Positions 1 through 8,758 of a stretch of DNA of 28,832 nucleotides are shown here, one piece after another (the stretch's first letter is position 1; each line of letters opens with the position of its first letter). The notes under the pieces were generated by a model. That model was not told where the DNA came from, did no database searches, and saw only the letters and a program-made list of their open reading frames with translations. The DNA is from Ettlia oleoabundans. Its lineage: Eukaryota; Chlorophyta; Chlorophyceae; Chlamydomonadales. Made by a program: the position numbers and the translations under genes. The stretch is from positions 1 through 28,832 of the forward strand of contig JAAMXP010000421.1 of the NCBI GenBank assembly GCA_019693395.1, in the 5' to 3' direction.

Positions 1-581
1 CGGTAGGGAGCTGTGGGTGGGTGGGTGGGGCGGGTGCGGGAAAGGGTGCGTGGGTGCGTGCATGATTGTACTAGAAATTCAGCAACCATTAAGCCCACCC
101 ACCATGACATTCAGCCCGCCGCTCTGCTGGTAGGCAGTCTCCCTCGCAGCCGCCAGGCACGCCTCGCGGTCGGCTGCAGGTGGGGTGGGGTGAGGTGCAG
201 TACACCACCTCATTGTAGGTCGGCAGTGCAGTAGCATAGGGGCATAATGCAACTGGCACCCGCAGCTTGATGCCCAGCACGGCTGTGCACCCACCGGCGG
301 CATTCACAGCGCTGGCGATGGCCTGCCCAATGCCCAGCGCGTCGATCTGCACCTCGGCCGTCACTGCATGGCAACGGCGGTGGAGGCGCTGTTGTGGGGG
401 TGTTGGGAGTGTAAACCCAAGGCGAAATTGCCTTGGAACACACTACAGTGTGCCACATGGTCAGCATACGATGTCAGATCATTGGCGGCCGCGACTCACC
501 CGGACTCTCCTGTGCGGCGCACGGGCCGGCCACCGCCACCAGCAGCAATGCTGCGACCCCCGCAGAGATGACAGCATTCAT
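1..581 (-). CDS. Secreted protein, 5' end only (runs off left edge)
   Basis: I do not recognise the family. The start at 581 opens a 27-residue exon (581-500) that is a textbook signal peptide: a short N-region, a hydrophobic core rich in Ala, Val and Leu (about residues 6-19), then PCAAQES with a likely cleavage after CAA. Exon 2 is 363-295, exon 3 is 173-103, and exon 4 starts at 10 and leaves the window. Splice phases agree at every join (1, 1, 0), with donors GTGAGT, GTGGGT and GTGGGT. Exons 2 and 3 give an acidic, Ala-rich, helical stretch containing DALGIGQAIASAVN and REACLAAARETAYQQ. The visible part is about 77 residues. The product should enter the secretory pathway (cell wall, vacuole or outside the cell). 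Alternative donors inside exon 2 exist, so the exon 2/3 join is less certain than the signal peptide. Confidence 0.6.
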
Positions 582-1227
582 GATGCCGATGTGCACAAAG
601 TGGAGCTGAAAAACCCTTTCAACGTCTGTGCCGTGAAATATAGTGGGAATAGGACGCGGTGTACTGCCTTTGGACCCTCCAAGGTATGACGTGGCACTGG
701 CTCAAACGCGTACAGAACCTGCCTGCAGCTGTGTGTGCGTGATCAACATGCACGCTGCAGCTGCAAAAAGTCCTTGTTTCAGTCGAATATAGGGTGTTAC
801 AAGGTAGCGCTACTAGTACTGCAGGAAGAGGAATACATATTGTATAAGTTAGGCTGGTGTTGCCATTTCACCAGAATTGATGCAAGCACCATTGATGTGA
901 AGCGCAGGAGGGCACGGCGCAGTGAAGGGGCGTTGGTTCACGAGCGCAGCAGGCAGCGCAATGCATTGTGATAATAAGTACCGGTGCCGCATAAGAGTCA
1001 AGGAACAAGGAACGGGAGCGCTAGAAAAACATGAGAAATAGAAAAGGGCACAGCAGGGGTTTGTTGTTTGGGGCACGAGTGGACAAGGCCAGAAGATGGC
1101 CAGTTGGCATTAGTTACCTGCCCACTGCAGCCAGGGGCACCGCAGCTGCCGCTCACAAGCTGCCCGCCTTGCGCTTGGGAGGCGGTCTGGCAACGCTGGC
1201 TTTGGGCTTCTCGTTGTTGCCGTGCCC
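582..1227. other. Intergenic stretch
   Basis: This lies upstream of the secreted-protein gene, which starts at 581 on minus, and downstream of the coding stretch ending near 1228 on minus. It should hold the promoter of the former and the 3' UTR of the latter. Reading in the frame after the stop at 1228, an open stretch ends in a basic PPPKRKAGSL-like tail before a TGA, but I cannot show that it is translated. I see no RNA gene, repeat or further exon. Confidence 0.5.
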
Positions 1228-2986
1228 CTAGGGGCCGCCTTGCTGCTGGTACACCCAGCGCAGGGCGCCCTCCCTGCGCACCTTGCCGTCAATGCCCACC
1301 TTGGCCTCCCTGACTTGGGGGCTGATGACCGTTCCTTCCGAAATGCCAAAGGTCCAGCAAGCCACGTTCATGATGATGGCATTATGGTCCATGGCATACA
1401 CCACAACGGCTGCAGCGGTGCCAAACCTTGAAAGCCCCGCCGGGAATCTTGAAACCGACAGGCGGCCTGAGCGGCGCCGCACGCTGCGCAATGACCACCA
1501 CCTCTGCCTCTTTCAAGGAGCCGTTGCGCACAAGTTCCAGCAGGCCGCTGGGCAGCAGGCCCAGCACCCGCTGCAGCCACCAGCGGGTGGGCGCACGCAG
1601 CGCCTCCGGCAGGCTGCCCACCGTAACTAGCGCAGCTTCCACGCCTAGCGCCGCCACCAGGCGCTGCTCCAGCCCCTCCCCATTGTGCGGCTGGCCCTGC
1701 AGAGGCTGCAGCAGGGGCTGCAGGGGCAAGTTGCTGCCGCTCGCCTCAATGCCTGCTGCCACTGCCCGCGACCGCTCCTGCCGCCTCCTGCTCGGCAGCC
1801 AGCTTCAGCAGGTGCATCAGCGACTTGTGACGGAATCCACTGCCTCGTTGATAGTCTTATAACCGCACCCAGCCGCCGCTGCCACCTCGGTCCTGTTGTA
1901 CAGCTCGGGGTACACTGTGTGGAGCGCCGCCGCCAACACTGTCGCGCTCAAGGTGGGGTTCTTGATGACGGCGTCAGCTGGAGTCTCCCTGATGGGCGCC
2001 GTCAGCCTGATGAGGTGCCCCGCCTGTGGCTGCGTAAGCCGCCTCGCCGCAACTTCCTGCGCCAGCACGCGGCAGGCTTTCTCAGGCATGCGCGTCAAGA
2101 TGAGGGTCTGGTCTATCCTCTCCCGCTAAGACAGCAGCTCTGTGCCGCGAGAGAAGTCCACAGCTGCCACTGCCCGCAACGCCGCCACCTCTGGCGGGCT
2201 GCAGCCAACCGCCAGCAGCTGCGGTTGCAGCCAGGGGGCCTTGGCGAGGGGTGCCACAGATGCATTTTGCTGACACGCCGGCGCCAGGGCTCACCTCCTC
2301 CAGCCTAGCCATCTCATCCGCCGTCTCGCCGTTTATGTAGACCACCCCGCCTGCCAGCGAAGCGGGACTGGACCTGCCGCCAGCAGTCCCTGGCCTGCAC
2401 CACTGCTCCAGCCACTGCTGAGGCGGCTCCAGGGCGGCATAAGCATCCACCAGCCCTGCCTCCACCTTGGCCTCCTCTAGCAACACTGCAGCGGGCTGAG
2501 TGGCTCCCAAAGCACCTGCTTTATTCCTACAGCGCTGACCGACTTTTTGGCTGCCTCTGGGTCCAGAGCACCAAATGGCTCCAGGTGCTGCAGCAGGAAG
2601 CTAAGCTGCCAATGCGCAGCGCCACTCCCACCAACAGCAGCACTGCCCCCTGTCAGTTTACGGCCTGCGATAGCGGTACATGGTACTGCCGGTGTAGTAA
2701 AATGGCTGCCATGACGCTGCCATGCGGAGGTGCGCACTGCTACCCCTGCCCATGCCGATCTGCTCCATGCTGGGCATCAGCTCATGCACTGAAGTGATGC
2801 CAGATGGCAGCTGCAGCTGCACCGGCGGCTGCCTGTTGGCAACCTGCTGCCTAGCTTCCTGCACGCGCTGCACAGCATCTGCCTGCACTGCCTCCAGCAT
2901 CCATCAAGCAGCGCTGCTGCCTCCCTGCACATGTCCTGGAGCGATTGGGCGGCATCAGCTGCAAGGAAGGAAAAGGGTGGAATCAT
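1228..2986 (-). CDS. Unresolved minus-strand protein-coding stretch
   Basis: I do not recognise the protein, and the model is incomplete. Long open segments with protein-like composition follow each other on minus: MLEAVQADAVQRVQEARQQ from 2900; GRKLTGGSA to about 2550; LLEEAKVEAGLVDAYAALE near 2480-2420, running to EMARLEE at 2297; PEKACRVLAQEVAARRLTQ to NEAVDSV near 2090-1825; then leucine-rich segments to 1440; and NVACWTFGISEGTVIS near 1365-1320. Some frame changes can be bridged by short introns with agreeing phases: 2743-2665 (GTAGCA to TATCGCAG), about 2296-2220 (GTGAGC to AACCGCAG), and one ending in CTTAG at 2126. The changes near 2910 and 1818 have no convincing splice sites. A strong acceptor just before 2983 suggests an upstream exon (DAAQSLQDMCREAAALL). 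It is either a gene with very short introns and one or two sequence errors, or a decaying copy. One segment (about 2000-1820) faintly resembles a cyclin-fold repeat of the TFIIB type; that is weak. Confidence 0.35.
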
Positions 2987-3545
2987 CGGCTATGGATGTA
3001 CGAGGGAGGCGGCACAGGTTGCATGCAGCCAGTTTCCCACAGCAGTGTCAAACAGTTGAGTTTGGTGCGTCAATCTGGGGGGCACCCTGGCATCACTCGA
3101 GCGCCCGTGCCTCCACTCTCCCTGCGTTCACGTTCTGGATTTTGTCATGCAGTAGGTCAGTGCCTCAGTTGTGCCCCACATGCTACATCTGCACAAGCAT
3201 GAGGAACCCAATGCTTTGTACAGTTGACTCAATTGCCACCAGCCATCCAGCCAACCACCAGAGCCGCAACAAAGGAAAACATGGACAGGGTGGCAACACT
3301 GGATGCTGCAAAGATGATTACATTCTCAGATAACAACAAGCTCAAAAGTGCTTCACTGCTATGCCTACACCAACCGTGCAGCAGGACGGAGCCGCAATGG
3401 ACGTTTATTGGAGAGGTACAGCGGAGGGATCAACGGTCGCAGCAAATAAACGAGGTGCCAGCGGGAGCATCAACAGAGTGACCAGCAGGTGTGACAAGTT
3501 GCGCCTGCACGTCCCCAATCAACAAGGTGCCTTGCTGTGCTGCCG
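2987..3545. other. 3' region of the 7TM gene and spacer
   Basis: This follows the stop at 3546 of the seven-transmembrane gene on minus. It contains a UGUAA signal on minus (3322-3318) and otherwise only short stop-limited reading frames. Near its lower end it may include the promoter or a 5' exon of the unresolved gene below 2986. Confidence 0.5.
3318..3322 (-). terminator. UGUAA polyadenylation signal, 7TM gene
   Basis: TGTAA on the minus strand, about 225 bases downstream of the TAA stop at 3548-3546. UGUAA is the usual poly(A) signal of chlorophy­te mRNAs, and the distance is normal for a 3' UTR. A five-base motif can occur by chance. Confidence 0.45.
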
Positions 3546-6500
3546 TTACCGCGGGGGTGGTGGCGGCCCAATGGGTGCCGGCGTTTGTGGCGTGGGCAGA
3601 GGCTCCACAAACACTCCCTGCTGGGCGGCATGCACGTTGAGGGAGGGCTGGGGCCGCCCCAAGCCGTTGCTGCCGCTGCTGCCCTGCTCCTCGTCTTCAT
3701 CCAGAGTGAAACGCGCGGCTCCCAGCTGGCCTCGCAAGCCGCCCTCGCCGTTATCACCGTCGTGCGACATCACCCCCAGCTCCGTGGTGGGGCCCTCTAC
3801 CAGGCCGCCTGCAAAAGCCAGGCAGGCAGGCAGACAGGCTGGTGGACGCTCACAATGGCAGACAGGCAGGCATGGGGATAGTATATGCCAGCATAGAGTA
3901 GGAGGAGATGGTGCAGCTTTATGCTTCCCGCCCTGCACATGCACTTCCATATGAGCGGCATGCACAATGCACGGTTGCTCCACATCCTGCCACGTGGCAC
4001 AATGTACCTGCACCGCATGCCGTGCATACCCGGGCGCACAACACAGACCCCAGCAACACCTGGGCCCACCTGTCTCCGCCGCTGCTGCCGCTTCGTCCAT
4101 CATGAGGTAAGGGCTGCCCTGCCGCATGCGGAAGGTCCAGAGCAGCACCGCCAAAAACACCCACAGCACCAAATTTTGCAGCGCGAGGATGGTGCGGTCC
4201 ACCACGGTGGGCACAAACAACGGCAGAAAGATGACTAGGATGGTGGAGGCAACTGCACTCAGGAATCCAATGCCAACAAACGCAGAGGGCACGTTCACGG
4301 TGCATGTTGAGTGAGGCAAAGAGAAGGAGGCAGAACACGTACAGGGGAGAGACCAAGAGCGATGGGAAAGCAAAATCTGAGCGAGGGTGGCAAATCATGC
4401 CAGCTGACAGAAAACAATGCAGACATCCTGGCAGCAACATAACTGCTGCGGGCAACCAGTTGCGCACTGATGAGAATATAGCCGGCACGCTGGCTGACAA
4501 GCGGGCAGACAGGCGAGCTGCGGGCTCAGCGGGCCCAGTGGCAGTGTCTGATGCTCACGGTAGAAGCAGACTCCGTAAAAGAATCGGCGTATGAGGCGCA
4601 GCTTCTCGCGCTCATCCACCTTGTCCTGGAAGGTCTTGGGGGCGTCCAGGTCAGCCTCTGAACGCGGCGAGGGGGGGGCGCGCGGGGGGGCGCGGCGGCG
4701 GGCCAATAGAATGATGTTAAAGGGGGCAGTATGTGAGGTGGGTGGAGAAGGCATACAAACTACGAAGCCAGAGGGCAGGCGTAGGCAGGGTTCGAGGGTT
4801 GTGCAGCCACCGCATCAAATTCATCAGAGTCGACTGGAATGGCAGGCATGCAGCACGCCGGTAGTCTGGTGCATGCAACCAAGAGTCAAGTCAGGCGCCA
4901 ACTGTCGCCTGCAGAAATCACCGCTGCATCAACTCCGCCAGCAGCAGCATGACGGACCTACAACATCCGCATACAGGTGGCTGTTGTTGCCCCCCGTTTC
5001 GTCAAGCAGCATCGCATTGCTGCCGGGTACGGCATGCCCCACACCGCCTTCTTCACCAACACCAGGTGTGGACACCGGCAGCCCAGGGGTGGACTCGCGG
5101 GCGGTGGGCCCTGGCAATGCTGACACGTCACGATTCCCCTGTGCCAGAGGATGCAGCGCAGGAGACGGGAGGGGATGAGGATGAAGGCAGGCACATTGTT
5201 GAGTCGGGCGAGCTGGGGTCAGTAACATGACAGCACAACGCTACCAACGCTTGAACAAATCAAAGCACGGCATTCTCACACAATGGTCATCATAAATGCA
5301 CTTGGTCTTAGTGCCGTTCCACCTGATCCGATGCCACCCTGCCCTGGCTAACAAGTCTGCAAACCAACCTGTGCATCTGGGCGCTGATGCCCCGGCCCAC
5401 CAACCCTCTTACCTGCTCCAGAATGTCTTTCTCCTTCTGTATCGTGTCAAAGATGAAGAACCAGGCCAGCAGCATGGCCATCTGCAGCAGCGGGTCATGG
5501 GGTTGGCCAAAGCCTCGCCGTCAGCTCAACACACCTGAACGCCAGGGAACTAGGCCCACCGCAGCGCACATGGCGAGGGGAGTCGAGCCAATCCCACTGA
5601 TTTGAGCACAGGCTGCCCAACCCAGCATCCTGGGCCAATGGGTGGGTGCTCTTCTGGCTGCCCTGCCCTGGTCTGGCGCATGGCTGCACCTTGGCTCTCT
5701 AGCTCACAACAGCTGTAAACATCACCAAAGCATCATCACACCCCGGCCTCCCCAGCCCCACCGTGTTTGCCAGCAGGCAGATGAGGAAGACAAAGCTGGT
5801 GGCGGGCCCTGCCTGCGCCGCAGTGTCCTCCGGCACGTCATCGTAATAGGTGGCCTGCAAGTGAGCGAGGCGCGGAGGGACCCGCAAGGTGGTGCTGTAT
5901 GCCTATTGCGTTGCCTGTGAACTGGGCGGTCTGGTGCAGCGGTGGGAGGCCAACTGTAACTAGATTGATTGGGGTCTGGAGGCTCAGCTGCCCCCCAAGC
6001 AAACCGCCCCGCACGAGATGTGTCGTCTGTGATTCACCTGGTCTGTGAATGCATCAAAGCCACGGATCCAGTAGAGCACATAATCCACCACCAGGCTGCT
6101 CACAAAGTAGATGAGCGGGATGGACAGCACCACAGGCTTGTGGGGACCCAGGCTGGTGCGGCTGATGCTGCAGACAGGGTGCAAGGGTGCAAGGAGAACA
6201 AGCAGCAGGGGTGCAGAAGGTACGGAGGTGTATGGAGGTGCTTGCACGGCGGGGTACAGCAGGTGGGTGACAAGAGCTACAGCATCACAGTACTGATAGT
6301 CGTCTGCATGCAGGTGCACGAGAGCTTCTGATGATGCTGAGCTGAAACGTATACAACCAAAAGCCCGTGGCAGGAGCGGCTGCAGCCAGGCATGTGGCCT
6401 AGTGCAAGGGACTAGCCCCGAGCTAGAATTGGCGCACTGGCGCACACCACAACTAGCACAGGGCTGCCAGGGAGGCCATCTGCGTTCTGCTGCCTCACTC

Positions 6501-7056
6501 ACCAGAAACCCGCCGCCACAAGCAGCAGTATGCCAAACCAGTAGGAAGCTGCCAAGTCAGCAAAGAAGATGTAGGCACCCAGGGTGGCGCGGTTCACGCT
6601 CTGCCCGCTGGCCTGCGCCGCCAGCACAACCAGCACCACGTCCTGCACCACAAACAGCGCAGCACTGCCCACCAGTGCCCAATATAGCTGGTACCTGGAT
6701 TGCATTGGAGGGCAGTGGTGGAGAACGGAGGGAGGGGGCAAGAGGGCAGGCAAGTTGTGGGGCAGGCAGGCTTGTCGTGCAGAATATCAAAATGCTCAAT
6801 GGCTTCGAAGCAGTCCAACCAGTAGGAGCTGTAAAAACACCAGGCGTTGATGCTGAGTAGCACAAAAAGTTTCAACGTTTGCAATACATAGAAAATGAGC
6901 ATAACAAGTCAGGACAGCAAAGAAGGCAGCAGCGTACCCTCGGCTGCGCACCGCCCGACGACGGATGCCATCAACCAGTGCCACAAGGAACAGCAAGATC
7001 CATAACACGGCCCGGGGAGCCACATAGGCCATGCTTAGATAGACACGTGCTGCCAT
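3546..7056 (-). CDS. Seven-transmembrane, GPCR-like membrane protein
   Basis: Ten exons with matching phases give 453 residues: 7056-6938, 6852-6820, 6694-6503, 6167-6038, 5854-5762, 5481-5413, 5138-4958, 4657-4559, 4252-4070 and 3808-3546 (TAA). Hydrophobic helices lie at about residues 16-31, 55-78, 90-114, 127-149, 177-202, 298-323 and 327-346, so seven in all. A long acidic, Pro/Gly-rich loop (about 203-297) separates helices 5 and 6, and includes STPGLPVSTPGVGEEGG and a charged segment DEREKLRLIRR. The tail (347-453) is soluble, with an acidic patch LDEDEEQ and a proline-rich end. The layout resembles GPCR-like or GOST-type (GPR107/TMEM87) proteins without their large luminal N-domain, but I cannot name the family. 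Exon 2 is only 33 bases, and the exon 7/8 join is the least certain. An in-frame upstream exon (7632-7380) could lengthen the N-terminus. The gene is divergent from the dynein light chain gene. Confidence 0.65.
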
Positions 7057-7760
7057 GGTGATATGTGGTGTTTCTGACCTCTTACTGTGACGCTACCTGT
7101 GGCCTGGCAATGCCTGCAGATGCCAGGAACCAAGAACGAAATATACAATTGTGTGGGTGGAAATGTTACAGTAAGTGTGCAAAAATCACTCCAATGGCGA
7201 CAGCAGGGAGCAGGAAAGGTGGGCTCTGCAGCTGCCACCCGGGGGGGTGGAGGGTGGGTGGGGTTGGGTGAGCGGGGACCCACCCTACTGTCCTGCCCTC
7301 TAAGCGTTTGGCGCCTGGTGCAACAAGAACGGCTGCTCATGAAAGCTTCCCAGGCAAGGAGCACGGCCCAGGTCGCGTTCGAACCCACCGCTATAGCCAT
7401 TGCGATCGCAGCACGCCCGTGCCCGCTCACCGGCAGCAGCGCTGGCCAAGTTGGCAACGCTCGAGCTCGTGCAGACGTTAGGGCTCGCCCAGGATGAGCA
7501 CCAAGGGCGAGACAAGGTATTGGTCAAGTATAGGGCAACTCTGCGGTTCTCTGCACGAAACGCTGGTTTAGAAAGCCGCAATTGAATTGATAGCCAACAC
7601 CTCAAGGTTGCCTGCATCAGCCAGCTCATCACGCAGCATCCTCCGCATTTGTTTACTGTCTTGCGCGGCTTTCGCTAAATCTCGTAATTGGCCGTTGTCA
7701 AGTATATCAGACAGTGAGCGCCGCAGACATCGTCCTCCACCTAAGTTTGACCGAGGGAAA
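7057..7760. promoter_or_regulatory. Divergent promoter region, 7TM / DNAL4
   Basis: This 704-base spacer lies between divergent starts (7056 minus, 7761 plus) and must carry both promoters. I see no clear TATA box or operator. On minus, 7632-7381 is open and ends at a good donor (GCCG then GTGAGC); it joins in phase to an acceptor at about 7080, just before the 7TM start. It may therefore be a 5' exon of that gene, which would shrink the shared promoter to about 130 bases. Confidence 0.4.
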
Positions 7761-8443
7761 ATGACGGAAGGTGTCGTTCCAGAGGAGCCAGAGTACAAGA
7801 GGGACATGGACGGTTTCTACAGGTGCACCCGCAAACATCTACGGCTGCCGCGCCAGTGCCACTCGCCTCAGCCGCCGCCACGCTTCTGTGCAACAGCACC
7901 ACTTTGTCCTCTTCTGCTGGTTTGCAGGATGGCCAAATACCCACTTGTGGAGCAGTCAGACTGCCCTGTGGACTTGAAGACAGAAGCAGTGGACGTGTGT
8001 GTTGCGGCCTGCGAGCGCCACCCCAGCGACATGGAGAAATGCACGCAAATGATCAAGGTCAGCAGCTTCATAATGCATGCACCCTGCCAGTACTCTTGCT
8101 CACTTGGACTAGAACTTGTCCCCCATGAAAAACCAGCAAAAGAGTGCCTAAAATTCACTGCACCACGTGCAGGAAACTCTTGACAAGCGGTTTGGCGGAC
8201 CCTGGCATGTGGTTGTGGGCAAGGCATTCACCTTTCAAGTGACGTACGAGGTAAGAGACGAGGCAAGAGCATTCGCATGCATGTCGAGTGCGGAAATCAG
8301 GGGCCATCAGGCGTGTTACCAGGGTGCATGATTATGCAGCAACGCAGTACTAAGCATATGCCTGCCATATGTTGCTGCAGTGCAAACATTTCCTGCACAT
8401 ATTTGTTGGCGGAACGACAGGAGTGCTTGTGTGGAAGCTGTAG
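7761..8443 (+). CDS. DNAL4: Axonemal dynein light chain 4 (LC8 superfamily)
   Basis: Four exons (7761-7822, 7928-8057, 8173-8250, 8381-8443 with a TAG stop) give 110 residues. All joins agree in phase (2, 0, 0) with GTGCAC, GTCAGC and GTAAGA donors. The body follows the LC8 fold in order: a PLVEQSDCP strand, a VDVCVAACERH helix, a MIKETLDKRF helix (about residues 62-71), then the diagnostic GGPWHVVVGKAFTFQVTYE and FVGGTTGVLVWKL strands. PLV..SD.P near the N-terminus, MIKET.DK.FG and the GG...VWK C-terminus fit DNAL4 better than canonical LC8, and the length fits (DNAL4 about 105, LC8 89). DNAL4 proteins sit at the base of ciliary dynein arms as a light-chain dimer that stabilises intermediate chains. 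Its presence suggests motile cilia at some life stage, although some non-flagellate algae keep ciliary genes. The product acts in the cytoplasm and axoneme. Confidence 0.93.
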
Positions 8444-8758
8444 CCAGTGGCTCATAACGCATTGCGGGGACCAGCTGGCAGCTGCAATCTGGCTAGCACA
8501 ACCCGGATGATGGTGATGGGGGTGCCTAGCAGCTCCTTCACTGGCAAGCTTTTATGGCTATTGTAAAACATCTTCTGCAAGCATTGACTGACTACAAAAT
8601 TAATTCTGGCGAAGACAACAATGCAAGGCAAGACAGGCGGGTACCAAGAGCGCAGCGCCAGTCCAGTACTGGGTTTGTCGAAAAGATCTTCTCCCGGCAG
8701 AAGGGAGATGCACACCCCATGGTGGATCTCACGACCGTTCAGTAGGGTGAGTGTCCCT
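8444..8758. other. Convergent 3' UTR spacer
   Basis: This lies between the stop of the dynein light chain gene (plus) and the stop of the transporter gene (minus). It holds a plus-strand UGUAA at 8562-8566. No coding signal is seen. Confidence 0.6.
8562..8566 (+). terminator. UGUAA polyadenylation signal, DNAL4 gene
   Basis: TGTAA followed by AA, about 120 bases after the TAG stop at 8441-8443. Position and motif fit the chlorophyte poly(A) signal. Confidence 0.55.

Noticed and set aside
190..363. Alba or SpoVS-like fold suggested by AEVQIDALGIGQAIASAVN read through an open frame
   Set aside because: The stretch follows a signal peptide in phase and has a good donor (GTGGGT) in its middle, so the downstream half of the resemblance is intronic. 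A DNA/RNA-binding fold in a secreted protein is also unlikely.
1228..2128. TAG reassigned to an amino acid, suggested by in-frame TAG codons in the unresolved gene
   Set aside because: The dynein light chain (8441-8443) and the transporter (8761-8759) both end at TAG exactly where their families end, so TAG is a normal stop here.
4300..4500. Hydrophobic open frame (FPSLLVSPLYVFCLLLFASL) as an extra transmembrane exon of the 7TM gene
   Set aside because: It cannot be joined in phase to exon 8 or exon 9; splicing 4559 to 4252 restores the frame without it. It lies in the intron.
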